The notes: a model not told the origin generated them from the letters alone. DNA of 17,109 nt from an uncultured Nesterenkonia sp. (GCA_946222885.1 CAMIAK010000023.1:1-17109); one strand, 5' to 3'; shown: positions 1-7,318, numbered from the stretch's first letter. Translations and numbers: made by a program.

Positions 1-2
1 TC

Positions 3-383
3 GGCCCGGACACTGACCTCTTAGCAGGTCTCGTAACATTCCAAGACCAGTTCCGAGAAGAACTTTCGACAGCTTCCGAGAACAACCCGATCTGTACGCT
101 CCCTTTGCTCGCTGGACCTAATCTTACCCGCGACTTCATCCTGCCCACCGTCGCCTCCTGCATGGACCTGGTGGTCCACTGCGTCCGCGACCAGCAGGGG
201 AACCGCTACGTGGAGGAGATCCTCGCAGTGGGATCCCGCGTGGAGGCCGGGACCATCGAGACCGCCACCCTGTTCAGCCGCCACGACGGCGAGCTTCAGT
301 CCTCGGACACTGCGCTGTTCGACCTGCCCAAGCTCTCCGCAGAGGCCCGCCGCCGGCTGGAGCGGGAAGGCGTCATCGGATGA
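3..383 (+). CDS. tadA: C-terminal part of TadA/CpaF-family pilus assembly ATPase (5' partial)
   Basis: The frame is open from the left edge to a TGA at 381-383. From about base 93 the product reads CTLPLLAGPN, then TVASCMDLVVHC, a charged turn and EEILAV. This is the conserved C-terminal part of actinobacterial TadA/CpaF secretion ATPases, the motor that powers Flp/Tad pilus assembly on the cytoplasmic face of the membrane. The catalytic P-loop and Walker B parts lie outside the window. The stop overlaps the tadB ATG (ATGA), as expected for an operon. Oddity: the 30 or so residues before CTLPLLAG do not look like the GEVRG/AMNTGHDGS/HANSA stretch that normally precedes it. Bases 1 to about 130 also use codons rare elsewhere here (TTA, GTA, ACA, CAA, CGA, CTT). 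The C-terminal identity is solid; whether the gene is intact upstream is unknown. Confidence 0.72.
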   Translation, partial: GPDTDLLAGLVTFQDQFREELSTASENNPICTLPLLAGPNLTRDFILPTVASCMDLVVHCVRDQQGNRYVEEILAVGSRVEAGTIETATLFSRHDGELQSSDTALFDLPKLSAEARRRLEREGVIG

Positions 384-1237
384 GCCTGCTGCTCGGCCTG
401 TGCCTGGGGCTCGGCCTGCTCTGCATCTGGTGGTCCTTCTGGCCCCGGCCGCAGAGGAGCTCTCCCCGGCCCAGACGGCAGAGCCGGGCCGAGAAGCTGC
501 TCGCCGAGGCTGGCCATCCCCGGTTGGGCGTCCCTGCGGTGCTGGCCGCCGCCCTGATCTGTGCGGCGATGGCCTTTCTGGCCGTGTTGGTGCTCACCCA
601 GGCGGTGCCGGTGGCCCTGTGCTTCGCCCTCTTCGCCTCGGCTCTGCCCTGGGCGGCACTGACCTGGCAGGCGAAGAAGCGGCGGGCGGTGCTCCGTGAG
701 CTCTGGCCCGACGCTGTGGACCACCTGCGCTCTGCGGTTCGTGCTGGGATGTCGCTGCCGGAGGCCCTCGTCCAGCTGGGCGCCTCCGGGCCGGAGCCGC
801 TGCGCGAGCCCTTCTGCGAGTTCGGGCGCGACTACCGTTCCGGGCAGACCATGGAGGTGGCCCTGGCAGGCCTGCGGGAGCGCCTGGCCGACCCGGTCGG
901 AGACAGGATCGTGGTGGCGCTGAACATCGCCCGCGAGGTCGGAGGCTCGGACCTCGGCCGCCTGCTCAGCACGCTGGCGGAGTTCCTGCGTGAGAACGCC
1001 CGCACGCGCAGCGAGCTGGAAACCCGTCAGGGGTGGGTGCAGGGTTCGGCCAAACTGGCGGTGGCCGCCCCGTGGATCGTAGTCCTGCTTCTCTCCACCC
1101 AGCCGGAGGCCGCCGAGGCCTACCGGGACGTGACGGGCCTGATGGTTCTGGCGGCCGGCCTCGCGGTCTCCCTGCTCTGCTACCGGATCATGCTGCGCAT
1201 CGGCGCGCTCCCCGCCGAAGAGCGGGTCTTCGCATGA
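380..1237 (+). CDS. tadB: TadB, type II secretion F-domain pilus platform protein
   Basis: This 285-residue inner-membrane protein of the Tad pilus platform interacts with the TadA motor and pairs with TadC. Visible parts are an N-terminal hydrophobic helix (residues 2-22), a second hydrophobic block (51-96), a cytoplasmic T2SSF domain (about 110-238) with the typical LRSAVRAGMSLPEAL start and VALNIAREVGGSDLGRLL core, and C-terminal membrane segments (227-240 and 252-271). Length and order fit actinobacterial TadB. The ATG at 380 overlaps the tadA stop and has GGGAAGG (364-370) about nine bases upstream. Its own TGA overlaps the tadC ATG, implying translational coupling. Function is assigned from family and context. 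Confidence 0.85.
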   Translation: MSLLLGLCLGLGLLCIWWSFWPRPQRSSPRPRRQSRAEKLLAEAGHPRLGVPAVLAAALICAAMAFLAVLVLTQAVPVALCFALFASALPWAALTWQAKKRRAVLRELWPDAVDHLRSAVRAGMSLPEALVQLGASGPEPLREPFCEFGRDYRSGQTMEVALAGLRERLADPVGDRIVVALNIAREVGGSDLGRLLSTLAEFLRENARTRSELETRQGWVQGSAKLAVAAPWIVVLLLSTQPEAAEAYRDVTGLMVLAAGLAVSLLCYRIMLRIGALPAEERVFA

Positions 1238-2172
1238 GCGGGGCAGCGGCATGGGCCGCCGTCGCCGGAACCGGCCTGGGCCTCGGCCTGCTGATGATCA
1301 TGCGCACGCTGCCGGTGATGAACCGCCCCACCTTCGAGGAGCGGGTGACCCCGATGCTGCGTGCTTCGGGCTCCCCGGGAGGGCTCTTCGCCGCTCCCCG
1401 TCCGCTGGTCTCCCTGAGCGCGGTCCAGCGGATCTTCGGCCCGGTGCTCCAGGAGTTCCTCCGCCAGCTCGACCGTTTCAGCATCGACGCCGAGCAGCTC
1501 AGCCGCCGCCTCGAGCAGGCCGACGCCGGGATCGGGGTGAGCGAGTACCGACTCCAGCAGCTGGGCTGTGCGGCAGGAGGGGCCCTGCTGGCAGCCGCCG
1601 CCAACACCGCGGCATTCCTGAGCGGGAGCTTCCATGGCCTCTTCGCGCTGGTCAGCATCCTGGCGCTGACCGTCCTGGGATTCGGGCTGCGCGAGAACCT
1701 GCTCTCCGCCCAGATCCGGAGACGCCAGGCCCGGATGCTATCCGAGTTCCCCACCATCGCCGAGATGATCGCTCTGGCGGTCAGCGCGGGGGAGAGCGCG
1801 CCGGGAGCCTTCGAGCGCGTCAGCCGGGTCTCCCGGGGCGAGCTGAACGCCGAGCTGCGCAGGGTGCTGGCCCAGACCCGGGCAGGCACCACCTTCTCCG
1901 CCTCCCTGAAGCAGATGTCCCAGCGGGTGCAGTCCCCGCCGATCTCCCGGTTCCTCGAGGGCATCATCGTGGCCATCGAGCGTGGCACCCCTCTGGCGGA
2001 GGTCATGCATGCGCAGGCCCAGGACGTCCGGGACCTGGGAAAGCGGGAACTCATGGAGGCCGCGGGGAAGAAGGAGCTGCGGATGCTGATTCCGGTGGTC
2101 TTCGGCATTCTTCCCCTCACCGTGATCTTCACCCTCTTCCCAGGATTGGCGCTGCTGTCCATCGGGCCCTGA
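1234..2172 (+). CDS. tadC: TadC, type II secretion F-domain pilus platform protein
   Basis: This 312-residue second F-domain membrane protein probably forms the assembly platform with TadB. I start it at the ATG at 1234, which overlaps the tadB stop. The frame is open further upstream, but that stretch lies inside tadB and reads as shadow sequence. There is an N-terminal hydrophobic helix (5-24), a two-helix block (about 108-150), a cytoplasmic T2SSF domain (about 165-285) starting EFPTIAEMIALAVSAGESAPGAF, and a C-terminal helix (286-308) containing the IPVVFGILPLTVIF stretch typical of TadC ends. The next gene begins 62 bases downstream with its own strong ribosome binding site. Confidence 0.85.
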   Translation: MSGAAAWAAVAGTGLGLGLLMIMRTLPVMNRPTFEERVTPMLRASGSPGGLFAAPRPLVSLSAVQRIFGPVLQEFLRQLDRFSIDAEQLSRRLEQADAGIGVSEYRLQQLGCAAGGALLAAAANTAAFLSGSFHGLFALVSILALTVLGFGLRENLLSAQIRRRQARMLSEFPTIAEMIALAVSAGESAPGAFERVSRVSRGELNAELRRVLAQTRAGTTFSASLKQMSQRVQSPPISRFLEGIIVAIERGTPLAEVMHAQAQDVRDLGKRELMEAAGKKELRMLIPVVFGILPLTVIFTLFPGLALLSIGP

Positions 2173-2234
2173 GGTGCACCACATCCGGGCCCAGCCCCAC
2201 CGACCCACCACACCCCATCAGAAGGAGACACAGA

Positions 2235-2387
2235 ATGAAGCAGCTGCACACCGAAGAACGCGGAGATGTGCCTGGATGGGTGATGATCTGCTTGATGTCC
2301 GCGGTACTCGTGGCCGGGCTGCTGGCCATCGCCCAGCCGGCGCTGCAGGGGCTGTTCAACGACGCGATCGACCAGGTATCCCGCTGA
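2235..2387 (+). CDS. Small Flp/Tad pilin-like peptide (50 aa)
   Basis: This is a short gene between tadC and tadE, where the Flp pilin gene usually sits. The 50-residue product has a charged N-terminus (MKQLHTEERG), then DVPGW, one hydrophobic helix (about residues 15-33) and an amphipathic tail ending DAIDQVSR. AAGGAGA (2222-2228) is a good ribosome binding site before ATG 2235. The RG-DVPGW junction resembles a class III prepilin cleavage site, but the residue at +5 after the glycine is Trp instead of the usual Glu, and the common ATAIEYGLI motif is absent. I recall similar RGDVPGW peptides in the tad loci of other Micrococcales, without a known function. It could be the major pilin or an accessory membrane peptide; the start is secure and the role inferred. 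Confidence 0.7.
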   Translation: MKQLHTEERGDVPGWVMICLMSAVLVAGLLAIAQPALQGLFNDAIDQVSR

Positions 2388-2412
2388 GCGCAGCCGTGCA
2401 GGAGGAAAAGCC

Positions 2413-2784
2413 ATGAAGGAGGAGCGCGGCGCGGCCACGGCCGAGTTCGTGATGGTCTCGGCGCTGCTGGTCCTGCTCACCCTGCTGATCGTTCAGCTGG
2501 CGCTCTTCGTGCACGTGCGGAACACGCTCACCGACGCGGCCTCCGCCGGGGCACGGTTGGGCGTGCTGCATGACCGCACCGGCCAGGACGGCGCCCAGCG
2601 GACCGCCGAGCTGATCAGCGGTTCGGTGGCCCTCCAGCATGCCGAGGACATCAGCTATGAGTATGTCCCCTCCGGGGAGGGGCGCATGCTGCGGGTCACC
2701 GTGCGGACCCAGGTGCCGCTGCTCGGCACCTACCTGGGGGCGGGCGAGCTCGAGGTCACCGGGAGCGCCTATGAGTTCGACTGA
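2413..2784 (+). CDS. tadE: TadE-family minor pilin / pseudopilin
   Basis: This 123-residue TadE-like protein is anchored by one N-terminal helix with the rest outside the membrane. The N-terminus EERG-AATAEFVMV has a prepilin-peptidase type cleavage site: Gly6 with Glu11 at +5, followed by a hydrophobic helix (12-33). The remainder is a small extracytoplasmic domain with beta-type VRTQVPLLGTYLG near the end, as in TadE proteins. GGAGG (2401-2405) lies upstream of ATG 2413. Its end overlaps the following TadE-like gene by 14 bases. TadE proteins are needed for Flp pilus biogenesis, probably as minor pilins; the role here is inferred from family and operon. Confidence 0.8.
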   Translation: MKEERGAATAEFVMVSALLVLLTLLIVQLALFVHVRNTLTDAASAGARLGVLHDRTGQDGAQRTAELISGSVALQHAEDISYEYVPSGEGRMLRVTVRTQVPLLGTYLGAGELEVTGSAYEFD

Positions 2785-3265
2785 CACGGGTCCGGCTGAG
2801 ACGTTTCCGGCGCAGCCGCGCAATGCGCCCGCAGGCTCTGGGGTCTCCCTCTGGGAGGAGGAGTCCGGCTCCTCGATCATCGAGTTCGTCCTGCTCGGCG
2901 TCGTGCTGCTCATCCCGGTGGTCTATCTCCTCATCGCGCTTTCCACAGTCCAGGCCGCCGCCTATGCGGGAGCAGGCGCCGCGGACCAGGCGGCCAAGGT
3001 CTATGTCTCCTCCTCCCAGGAGCCTCCCGAACGCCGGGCTGGCAGCGAGGCTGCGGTGGAGGCCGCGCTCGCAGACTTCGGCATCGACCCCTCCCGGGCG
3101 GAGGTCAGGCTGGAGTGCCCCTCCGGATCCTGCGAGCAGGACGGCGACGTCGTCTCCTTCACGGTGGAGATCCGGGTCCCGGTGCCCCTGCTGTCCGGCA
3201 TCGGGACCTGGGAGCCCGCCCTGGTCTCGGTGAGCTCCACCTCGGCGCAGGTGCAGAGCGGATGA
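2771..3265 (+). CDS. Second TadE-like minor pilin
   Basis: This 164-residue protein starts at ATG 2771, inside the end of the previous gene. The frame is open further left, but that stretch is the out-of-frame shadow of the first tadE. A polar 30-residue leader precedes EESG-SSIIEFVLLGVVLL, again a prepilin-type site (Gly33, Glu38 at +5) with a following helix (about 38-60). The external part contains two close cysteines (116 and 121) that could form a small disulphide loop. The TadE-like assignment rests on the N-terminal motif and position. The stop overlaps the next ATG (ATGA), so the genes are likely translationally coupled. Confidence 0.72.
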   Translation: MSSTDTGPAETFPAQPRNAPAGSGVSLWEEESGSSIIEFVLLGVVLLIPVVYLLIALSTVQAAAYAGAGAADQAAKVYVSSSQEPPERRAGSEAAVEAALADFGIDPSRAEVRLECPSGSCEQDGDVVSFTVEIRVPVPLLSGIGTWEPALVSVSSTSAQVQSG

Positions 3266-3723
3266 GGAGCAGGCGGAGAGGACACCTCCTCCATCGGCTC
3301 GGACGGGCGCACCGCGAGGAGTCCGGCCAGACCTCGGTCCTGATCCTGGGGCTGCTGGTGGTCCTGCTGCTCCTCACCGGGGTGGTCGCCAGTGCCACAG
3401 CGGTCAACCTGGAGGCACGGAAGCTCCTGAGCGCCGCAGACGGTGCCGCCTCTGCGGCAGCCCAGAGCGCTTCGGCGGCAGGCCCCTCGCCCACCCTGAG
3501 CCAGAACCAGGTCCGCGCCGCGGCCCAGGACCACCTCAGCTTCAGCGGGGCCGATCAGCGGTTCTCGGGGCTTGAGATCACCCACGCCTCCACCGCCGAC
3601 GGCGGCAGCACCGCCCGGGTGGAGCTGGCCGCCTCCGTGGAGCTGCCGATGATCAGCTGGCTGCTGCCCGCAGAGGTCACGGTCACCGCCGAGTCCCATG
3701 CCCGGGTGAGCCTGAACCGCTGA
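3262..3723 (+). CDS. TadG-like pilus-associated membrane protein
   Basis: This 153-residue product is last in the tad cluster. A basic N-terminus (MRSRRRGHLLHRLGRAH) leads to EESGQTSVLILGLLVVLLLLTGVVASAT, the single-helix start seen in TadG-like Rv3654c-type proteins of actinobacteria. The remainder is an Ala/Ser-rich external segment ending in VTAESHARVSLNR. Unlike the two preceding TadE proteins, the residue at +5 after the glycine is Leu, not Glu, so prepilin-peptidase cleavage is uncertain. ATG 3262 overlaps the previous stop. The role is inferred from operon position and the helix; the external part shows no recognisable domain. Confidence 0.65.
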   Translation: MRSRRRGHLLHRLGRAHREESGQTSVLILGLLVVLLLLTGVVASATAVNLEARKLLSAADGAASAAAQSASAAGPSPTLSQNQVRAAAQDHLSFSGADQRFSGLEITHASTADGGSTARVELAASVELPMISWLLPAEVTVTAESHARVSLNR

Positions 3724-3738
3724 GAGAGGCGCGCCCGG

Positions 3739-3753
3739 TAGTGTAGAGACGTT
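3739..3753 (+). promoter_or_regulatory. Probable near-leaderless promoter of prfB
   Basis: TAGTGT (3739-3744) fits an actinobacterial -10 element and lies nine bases before the prfB ATG at 3754. No Shine-Dalgarno sequence is visible before that ATG. A start of transcription about seven bases after the -10 would give an mRNA with almost no leader. The -35 region is poor (a TGAACC at 3713-3718 is the best candidate). The element would separate prfB expression from the tad operon, which ends 30 bases upstream. Confidence 0.4.
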
Positions 3754-4869
3754 ATGGCTGACATCGATTTCCCCACCGAGCTCCAGGAGCTGCGCGACAC
3801 GCTGCGGCGCATCACCGAGGTCATCGACCTCGAGGCCCTGCAGAAGGAGGTCTCCGACCTGGAGCAGCAGGCCGCCGACCCCAACCTCTGGGACGATCAG
3901 GAGAACGCCCAGCGGGTGAACTCCCAGCTGAGCCACAAGCAGGCCCAGCTGCAGCGGGTCACCAAGCTCGCCGGGCGCATCGACGACGTCGAGGTCATGG
4001 TGGAGATGGGCCAGGAGGAGGACGACGCCGACACTGTGGCGGAGGCCGCCGATGAGGTCGCCTCCATCCGCAAGGCCCTCGAGTCCCTGGAGATCGTCAC
4101 CCTGATGTCCGGGGAGTATGACGAGCATGACGCCGTGGTCACCATCCGCTCCGGCGCCGGCGGTGTGGACGCGGCGGACTTCGCCGAGATGCTGCTGCGC
4201 ATGTACACCCGGTGGGCGGAGACCCGCGACTGGGCCATCAAGGTCCTGGACACCTCCTATGCGGAGGAGGCCGGCCTGAAGTCCGCGACCTTCGAGGTCA
4301 AGGCCCCCTACGCCTTCGGCACCCTCTCCGTGGAGGCCGGCACCCACCGGCTGGTGCGGATCAGCCCCTTCGACAACCAGGGCCGCCGCCAGACCAGCTT
4401 CGCCGCCGTCGAGGTCATCCCGCTGCTGGAGGGCACCGAGTCCATCGACATCGATGAGAACGATCTGAAGATCGATGTCTACCGCTCCTCGGGCCCGGGC
4501 GGCCAGTCGGTGAACACCACCGACTCCGCGGTGCGCATCACCCACCTGCCCACCGGCGTCGTGGTCTCCATGCAGAACGAGAAGTCCCAGATCCAGAACC
4601 GCGCGGCCGCCATGCGCGTGCTGGAGTCCCGCCTGCTGCTGCTGAAGAAGGAGCAGGAGGCCGCGGAGAAGAAGGAGCTGGCCGGGGACATCAAGGCCTC
4701 CTGGGGCGACCAGATCCGCTCCTACGTGCTGCACCCCTACCAGATGGTGAAGGACCTGCGGACCGGCCATGAGACCGGCAACGCGGACAAGGTCCTCGAC
4801 GGCGACCTCGAGGGCTTCATCGAAGCCGGCATCCGGTGGCGCGGCCAGGGCGGAGAGGACGCCCAGTAA
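3754..4869 (+). CDS. prfB: Peptide chain release factor 2 (RF2)
   Basis: This 371-residue class I release factor recognises UGA and UAA in the ribosomal A site and triggers hydrolysis of the peptidyl-tRNA. The N-terminal helical domain is followed by the domain with the SPF stop-codon recognition tripeptide (residues 204-206, in LVRISPFDNQG) and the catalytic GGQ loop (249-251, in SSGPGGQSVNTTDSAVRITH). SPF instead of PxT distinguishes RF2 from RF1. Length is normal. There is no in-frame stop near codon 25, so the autoregulatory +1 frameshift of many RF2 genes is absent. The gene ends in TAA, one base before the ftsE start, and precedes ftsEX-smpB in the common actinobacterial order. Confidence 0.97.
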   Translation: MADIDFPTELQELRDTLRRITEVIDLEALQKEVSDLEQQAADPNLWDDQENAQRVNSQLSHKQAQLQRVTKLAGRIDDVEVMVEMGQEEDDADTVAEAADEVASIRKALESLEIVTLMSGEYDEHDAVVTIRSGAGGVDAADFAEMLLRMYTRWAETRDWAIKVLDTSYAEEAGLKSATFEVKAPYAFGTLSVEAGTHRLVRISPFDNQGRRQTSFAAVEVIPLLEGTESIDIDENDLKIDVYRSSGPGGQSVNTTDSAVRITHLPTGVVVSMQNEKSQIQNRAAAMRVLESRLLLLKKEQEAAEKKELAGDIKASWGDQIRSYVLHPYQMVKDLRTGHETGNADKVLDGDLEGFIEAGIRWRGQGGEDAQ

Positions 4870-4870
4870 G

Positions 4871-6403
4871 GTGATCCGCTTCGACCATGTCACGCGCCGC
4901 TATCAGCAGGACGGCCGCCCCGCTCTCGACGACGTCTCCGTCGAGTTCGAGCGCGGCGACTTCGTCTTCCTGATCGGCGCCTCCGGCTCGGGGAAGTCCA
5001 CCCTGCTGCGCATGATCCTGCGTGAGGGTCTTCCCCAGAAGGGCAAGATCACCGTGGCCGGGCAGAATCTGGGCCTCATGCTGGAGAAGCGTGTGCCGGA
5101 CTTCCGCCGCGGCGTCGGCATGGTCTTCCAGGACTTCCGCCTGCTCCCGGACAAGACGGTCTTCGAGAACGTGGCCTTCGCCATGCGCGTGATCGGCGCC
5201 CCGCGCACCAAGATCCGGAAGCGGGTCCACAAGGTGCTGGAACGGGTGAACCTGGACCACCTGGCCAAGCGCTACCCCCATGAGATCTCCGGCGGAGAGC
5301 AGCAGCGCGCGGCGATCGCCCGCGCCATCGTCAACGAACCGGCGATCCTGCTGGCCGACGAGCCCACCGGGAACCTGGACCCGCGGGCGGCCGAGGAGGT
5401 CATGAAGATCCTGCGTTGGATCAGCGCCTCCGGGACCACCGTCATCATGGCCACCCATGACCGTCCCATCGTGGACCGCATGCGCCGCCGTGTGGTCCAG
5501 CTGCACCGCGGCGTCCTGGTCCGTGACGAGCAGCGCGGCACCTATGACCCGCCTGCCGGCTCGGAGGCCTGGAAGCTGCTGCGTGAGGAGGAGGCGTCCT
5601 CCGGCCTGCGTGCCTCCGACCCCGCTCCGGCGGAGAAGCCTGTCCAGCAGGCTGCGGAGACGCCCACCGGGCCGGAGGCGCAGGACGACGCCGGCGCCTC
5701 GGATCCCTCCTCTCGGCAGGGACCGGGGACCTTGGCCGAGGAGAAGCTCCCAGAGAAGCCCGCGGAGAACCCTGAGGAGTCAACCGGGGACAGCGCCGCA
5801 TCTGCTGCCCCGGAGAGGTCCGTCGGCGGTGAGGAGCAGGACTCCCACCGTGAGACCGGGGCCGACGAGGGCATCCGCGTGGTCTGGCCTGAGGGGCTCC
5901 GCCGGGAGAACAGCGCCCCGGAGGTTCCGGAGCCTCAGGGGGGCTTCGACGGGACCGAGCTGCCGGACCTCGGCGAGGACGGCTTCGAGGAGGACGCCCC
6001 GGAGGCCGCAGAGCCTGCCGCGCAGCCTCCTGTGCAGCAGGAGGACCCCGAGCTGGTCGAGGACGGCCCGCAGCCGCCCGCGGATCAGGAGGAGCAGCCA
6101 GAGCGCCCTCCCCAGAGGCAGGAGGGAGAGCCGAAGAGGCACCGGCTGGACTGGCTCTCCCAGCCCGAAGCGGCAGCGGGCCCCGGCCCGGAGCAGAACG
6201 CCGCCGCCGAACGGACCGCTGAGGAGAACACCCGCAGGCTGGCCCGGCCGGCTTCCAAGCCGGCCTTCGCTTCACCGCCGCAGACCCCGCGGCCGAAGTC
6301 TTCGGCCTCGCAGTCGACCTATACAGACGCCCGCCGCACCGCGGAGCAGCTCGGAATCTCGAAATCACGCAGAGGCCTCTGGCGCCGGAGGAGGGACGGA
6401 TGA
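4871..6403 (+). CDS. ftsE: Cell division ATP-binding protein FtsE with long C-terminal extension
   Basis: This is a 510-residue cytoplasmic ATPase of the FtsEX complex, which controls peptidoglycan hydrolysis during division. The GTG at 4871 gives the classic start MIRFDHVTRRY; GGAGAGG (4852-4858) is a rather distant ribosome binding site. Motifs: Walker A GASGSGKST (36-44), Q-loop in VFQDFRLLP, signature SGGEQQ (140-145), Walker B ILLADEPT (159-166) and H-loop ATHD (194-197). FtsE is usually about 230 residues. Here about 280 more follow: a low-complexity, strongly acidic stretch rich in Glu, Pro, Ala and Gln, then a basic tail ending RRGLWRRRRDG. G/C-rich third positions continue through the tail and the stop overlaps the ftsX ATG, so the extension looks genuinely coding. 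Its function is unknown. Confidence 0.95.
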   Translation: MIRFDHVTRRYQQDGRPALDDVSVEFERGDFVFLIGASGSGKSTLLRMILREGLPQKGKITVAGQNLGLMLEKRVPDFRRGVGMVFQDFRLLPDKTVFENVAFAMRVIGAPRTKIRKRVHKVLERVNLDHLAKRYPHEISGGEQQRAAIARAIVNEPAILLADEPTGNLDPRAAEEVMKILRWISASGTTVIMATHDRPIVDRMRRRVVQLHRGVLVRDEQRGTYDPPAGSEAWKLLREEEASSGLRASDPAPAEKPVQQAAETPTGPEAQDDAGASDPSSRQGPGTLAEEKLPEKPAENPEESTGDSAASAAPERSVGGEEQDSHRETGADEGIRVVWPEGLRRENSAPEVPEPQGGFDGTELPDLGEDGFEEDAPEAAEPAAQPPVQQEDPELVEDGPQPPADQEEQPERPPQRQEGEPKRHRLDWLSQPEAAAGPGPEQNAAAERTAEENTRRLARPASKPAFASPPQTPRPKSSASQSTYTDARRTAEQLGISKSRRGLWRRRRDG

Positions 6404-7317
6404 ACCGCCTGCTCTACATGCTGCGCGAGACCCTTGCCTCGCTGCGCCGCAACGTCGCCATGGTGGCCTCGGTCATTCTGGTCACCTTCATCTCGCTGAC
6501 CTTCGTGGGGGCGGCCGCCCTCATGCAGACCCAGGTCAGCCAGATGACAGATGACTTCTATGACCGCCTCGAGGTCTCCGTCTTCCTGTGCACCGAGAAC
6601 TCCGCGCAGTCGGCCTGCCCCACCGGGGCGGTCACCGAGGACCAGCGTGAGAGCATCGAGCAGTCCCTGGAGGAGGGGGCGGCCAGCCAATACGTCTCCA
6701 GCTGGCGTCACGAGTCCCAGGAGGAGGCGCTGGAGAACTTCCTGGAGGGACGCGACGACTCCGCCCGCGCCGCCGGTGTGGAGGCTGCGGACATGCCGGA
6801 GTCCTTCCGCATCCTGCTCCACCAGCCGGAGGAGTACCCCATCGTCACCGAGCTGTTCGCCTCGGCTCCCGGGGTGGAGACGGTGGCCGACCAGCAGGAG
6901 ACCCTGGATCAGATCTTCTCGATCCTCAACGGGCTGACCCTGGTGGCGCTGATCATCGCTGCGGTGATGATCATCTGCGCCGTGCTGCTGGTGGCGACCA
7001 CCATCCGCCTCTCGGCCTTCAGCAGACGCCGCGAGACCGGGATCATGCGCCTGGTGGGAGCCTCGAAGTCTATGATCCGCGGGCCGTTCGTCTTCGAAGG
7101 CGTGTTCGCCGCCGTCGTGGGCTCGCTGCTGGCCTGTGCGGCCACCTGGGCGATCGCCGAGTTCCTCCTGGGGCAGTGGCTCTCCCAGCAGATCCCGGGA
7201 ATCCGCTTCATCGACTCCTCGGACTCCTGGATCATCATGCCGGCGCTGGTGCTGATCGGTGCGGTCCTGGCGGTGCTGGCCTCCTGGCTGACGGTCCGCC
7301 GCTACCTGCGTGTATGA
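6400..7317 (+). CDS. ftsX: Cell division permease-like protein FtsX
   Basis: This 305-residue membrane partner of FtsE passes the ATPase signal to cell-wall hydrolases outside. The topology is the FtsX one: a cytoplasmic N-terminus, TM1 (about 20-42), a large external domain (43 to about 178), then TM2 (about 181-210), TM3 (about 230-258) and TM4 (about 277-299). The external domain has two cysteines nine residues apart (64 and 73, in VFLCTENSAQSAC) that could form a disulphide. Signature stretches include the C-terminal SRRRETGIMRLVGASKSMIRGPF loop. ATG 6400 overlaps the ftsE stop (ATGA). A probable smpB promoter overlaps the ftsX stop codon. Confidence 0.95.
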   Translation: MNRLLYMLRETLASLRRNVAMVASVILVTFISLTFVGAAALMQTQVSQMTDDFYDRLEVSVFLCTENSAQSACPTGAVTEDQRESIEQSLEEGAASQYVSSWRHESQEEALENFLEGRDDSARAAGVEAADMPESFRILLHQPEEYPIVTELFASAPGVETVADQQETLDQIFSILNGLTLVALIIAAVMIICAVLLVATTIRLSAFSRRRETGIMRLVGASKSMIRGPFVFEGVFAAVVGSLLACAATWAIAEFLLGQWLSQQIPGIRFIDSSDSWIIMPALVLIGAVLAVLASWLTVRRYLRV

Positions 7318-7318
7318 T
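7288..7318 (+). promoter_or_regulatory. Probable smpB promoter overlapping the ftsX stop codon
   Basis: TATGAT (7313-7318) differs from the -10 consensus by one base and includes the ftsX TGA. CTGACG (7288-7293) is a -35 candidate with four of six consensus bases and a 19-base spacer. A start near 7325 would leave a leader of about 43 bases containing the strong smpB ribosome binding site GAGGAGG (7353-7359). This would allow smpB to be transcribed apart from ftsEX. Confidence 0.45.

Noticed and set aside
1..95. Intein or group II intron end at the left edge of tadA
   Set aside because: No His-Asn precedes the Cys of CTLPLLAG, so the intein C-terminal motif is absent. No domain V-like hairpin with a GAAA-type tetraloop is visible, so I do not call either element; only the composition break is reported.
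3001..4893. A 630-residue open frame on the minus strand across prfB
   Set aside because: It is antisense to the clearly conserved RF2 and TadG-like genes, reads as low-complexity shadow sequence, and has no ribosome binding site. Long antisense frames are expected at this G+C.
5457..6554. Alternative plus-strand frame over the FtsE tail
   Set aside because: The product is Arg/Pro/Ser-rich shadow sequence, it runs into ftsX, and third-position G/C bias favours the FtsE frame, which ends exactly at the coupled ftsX start.
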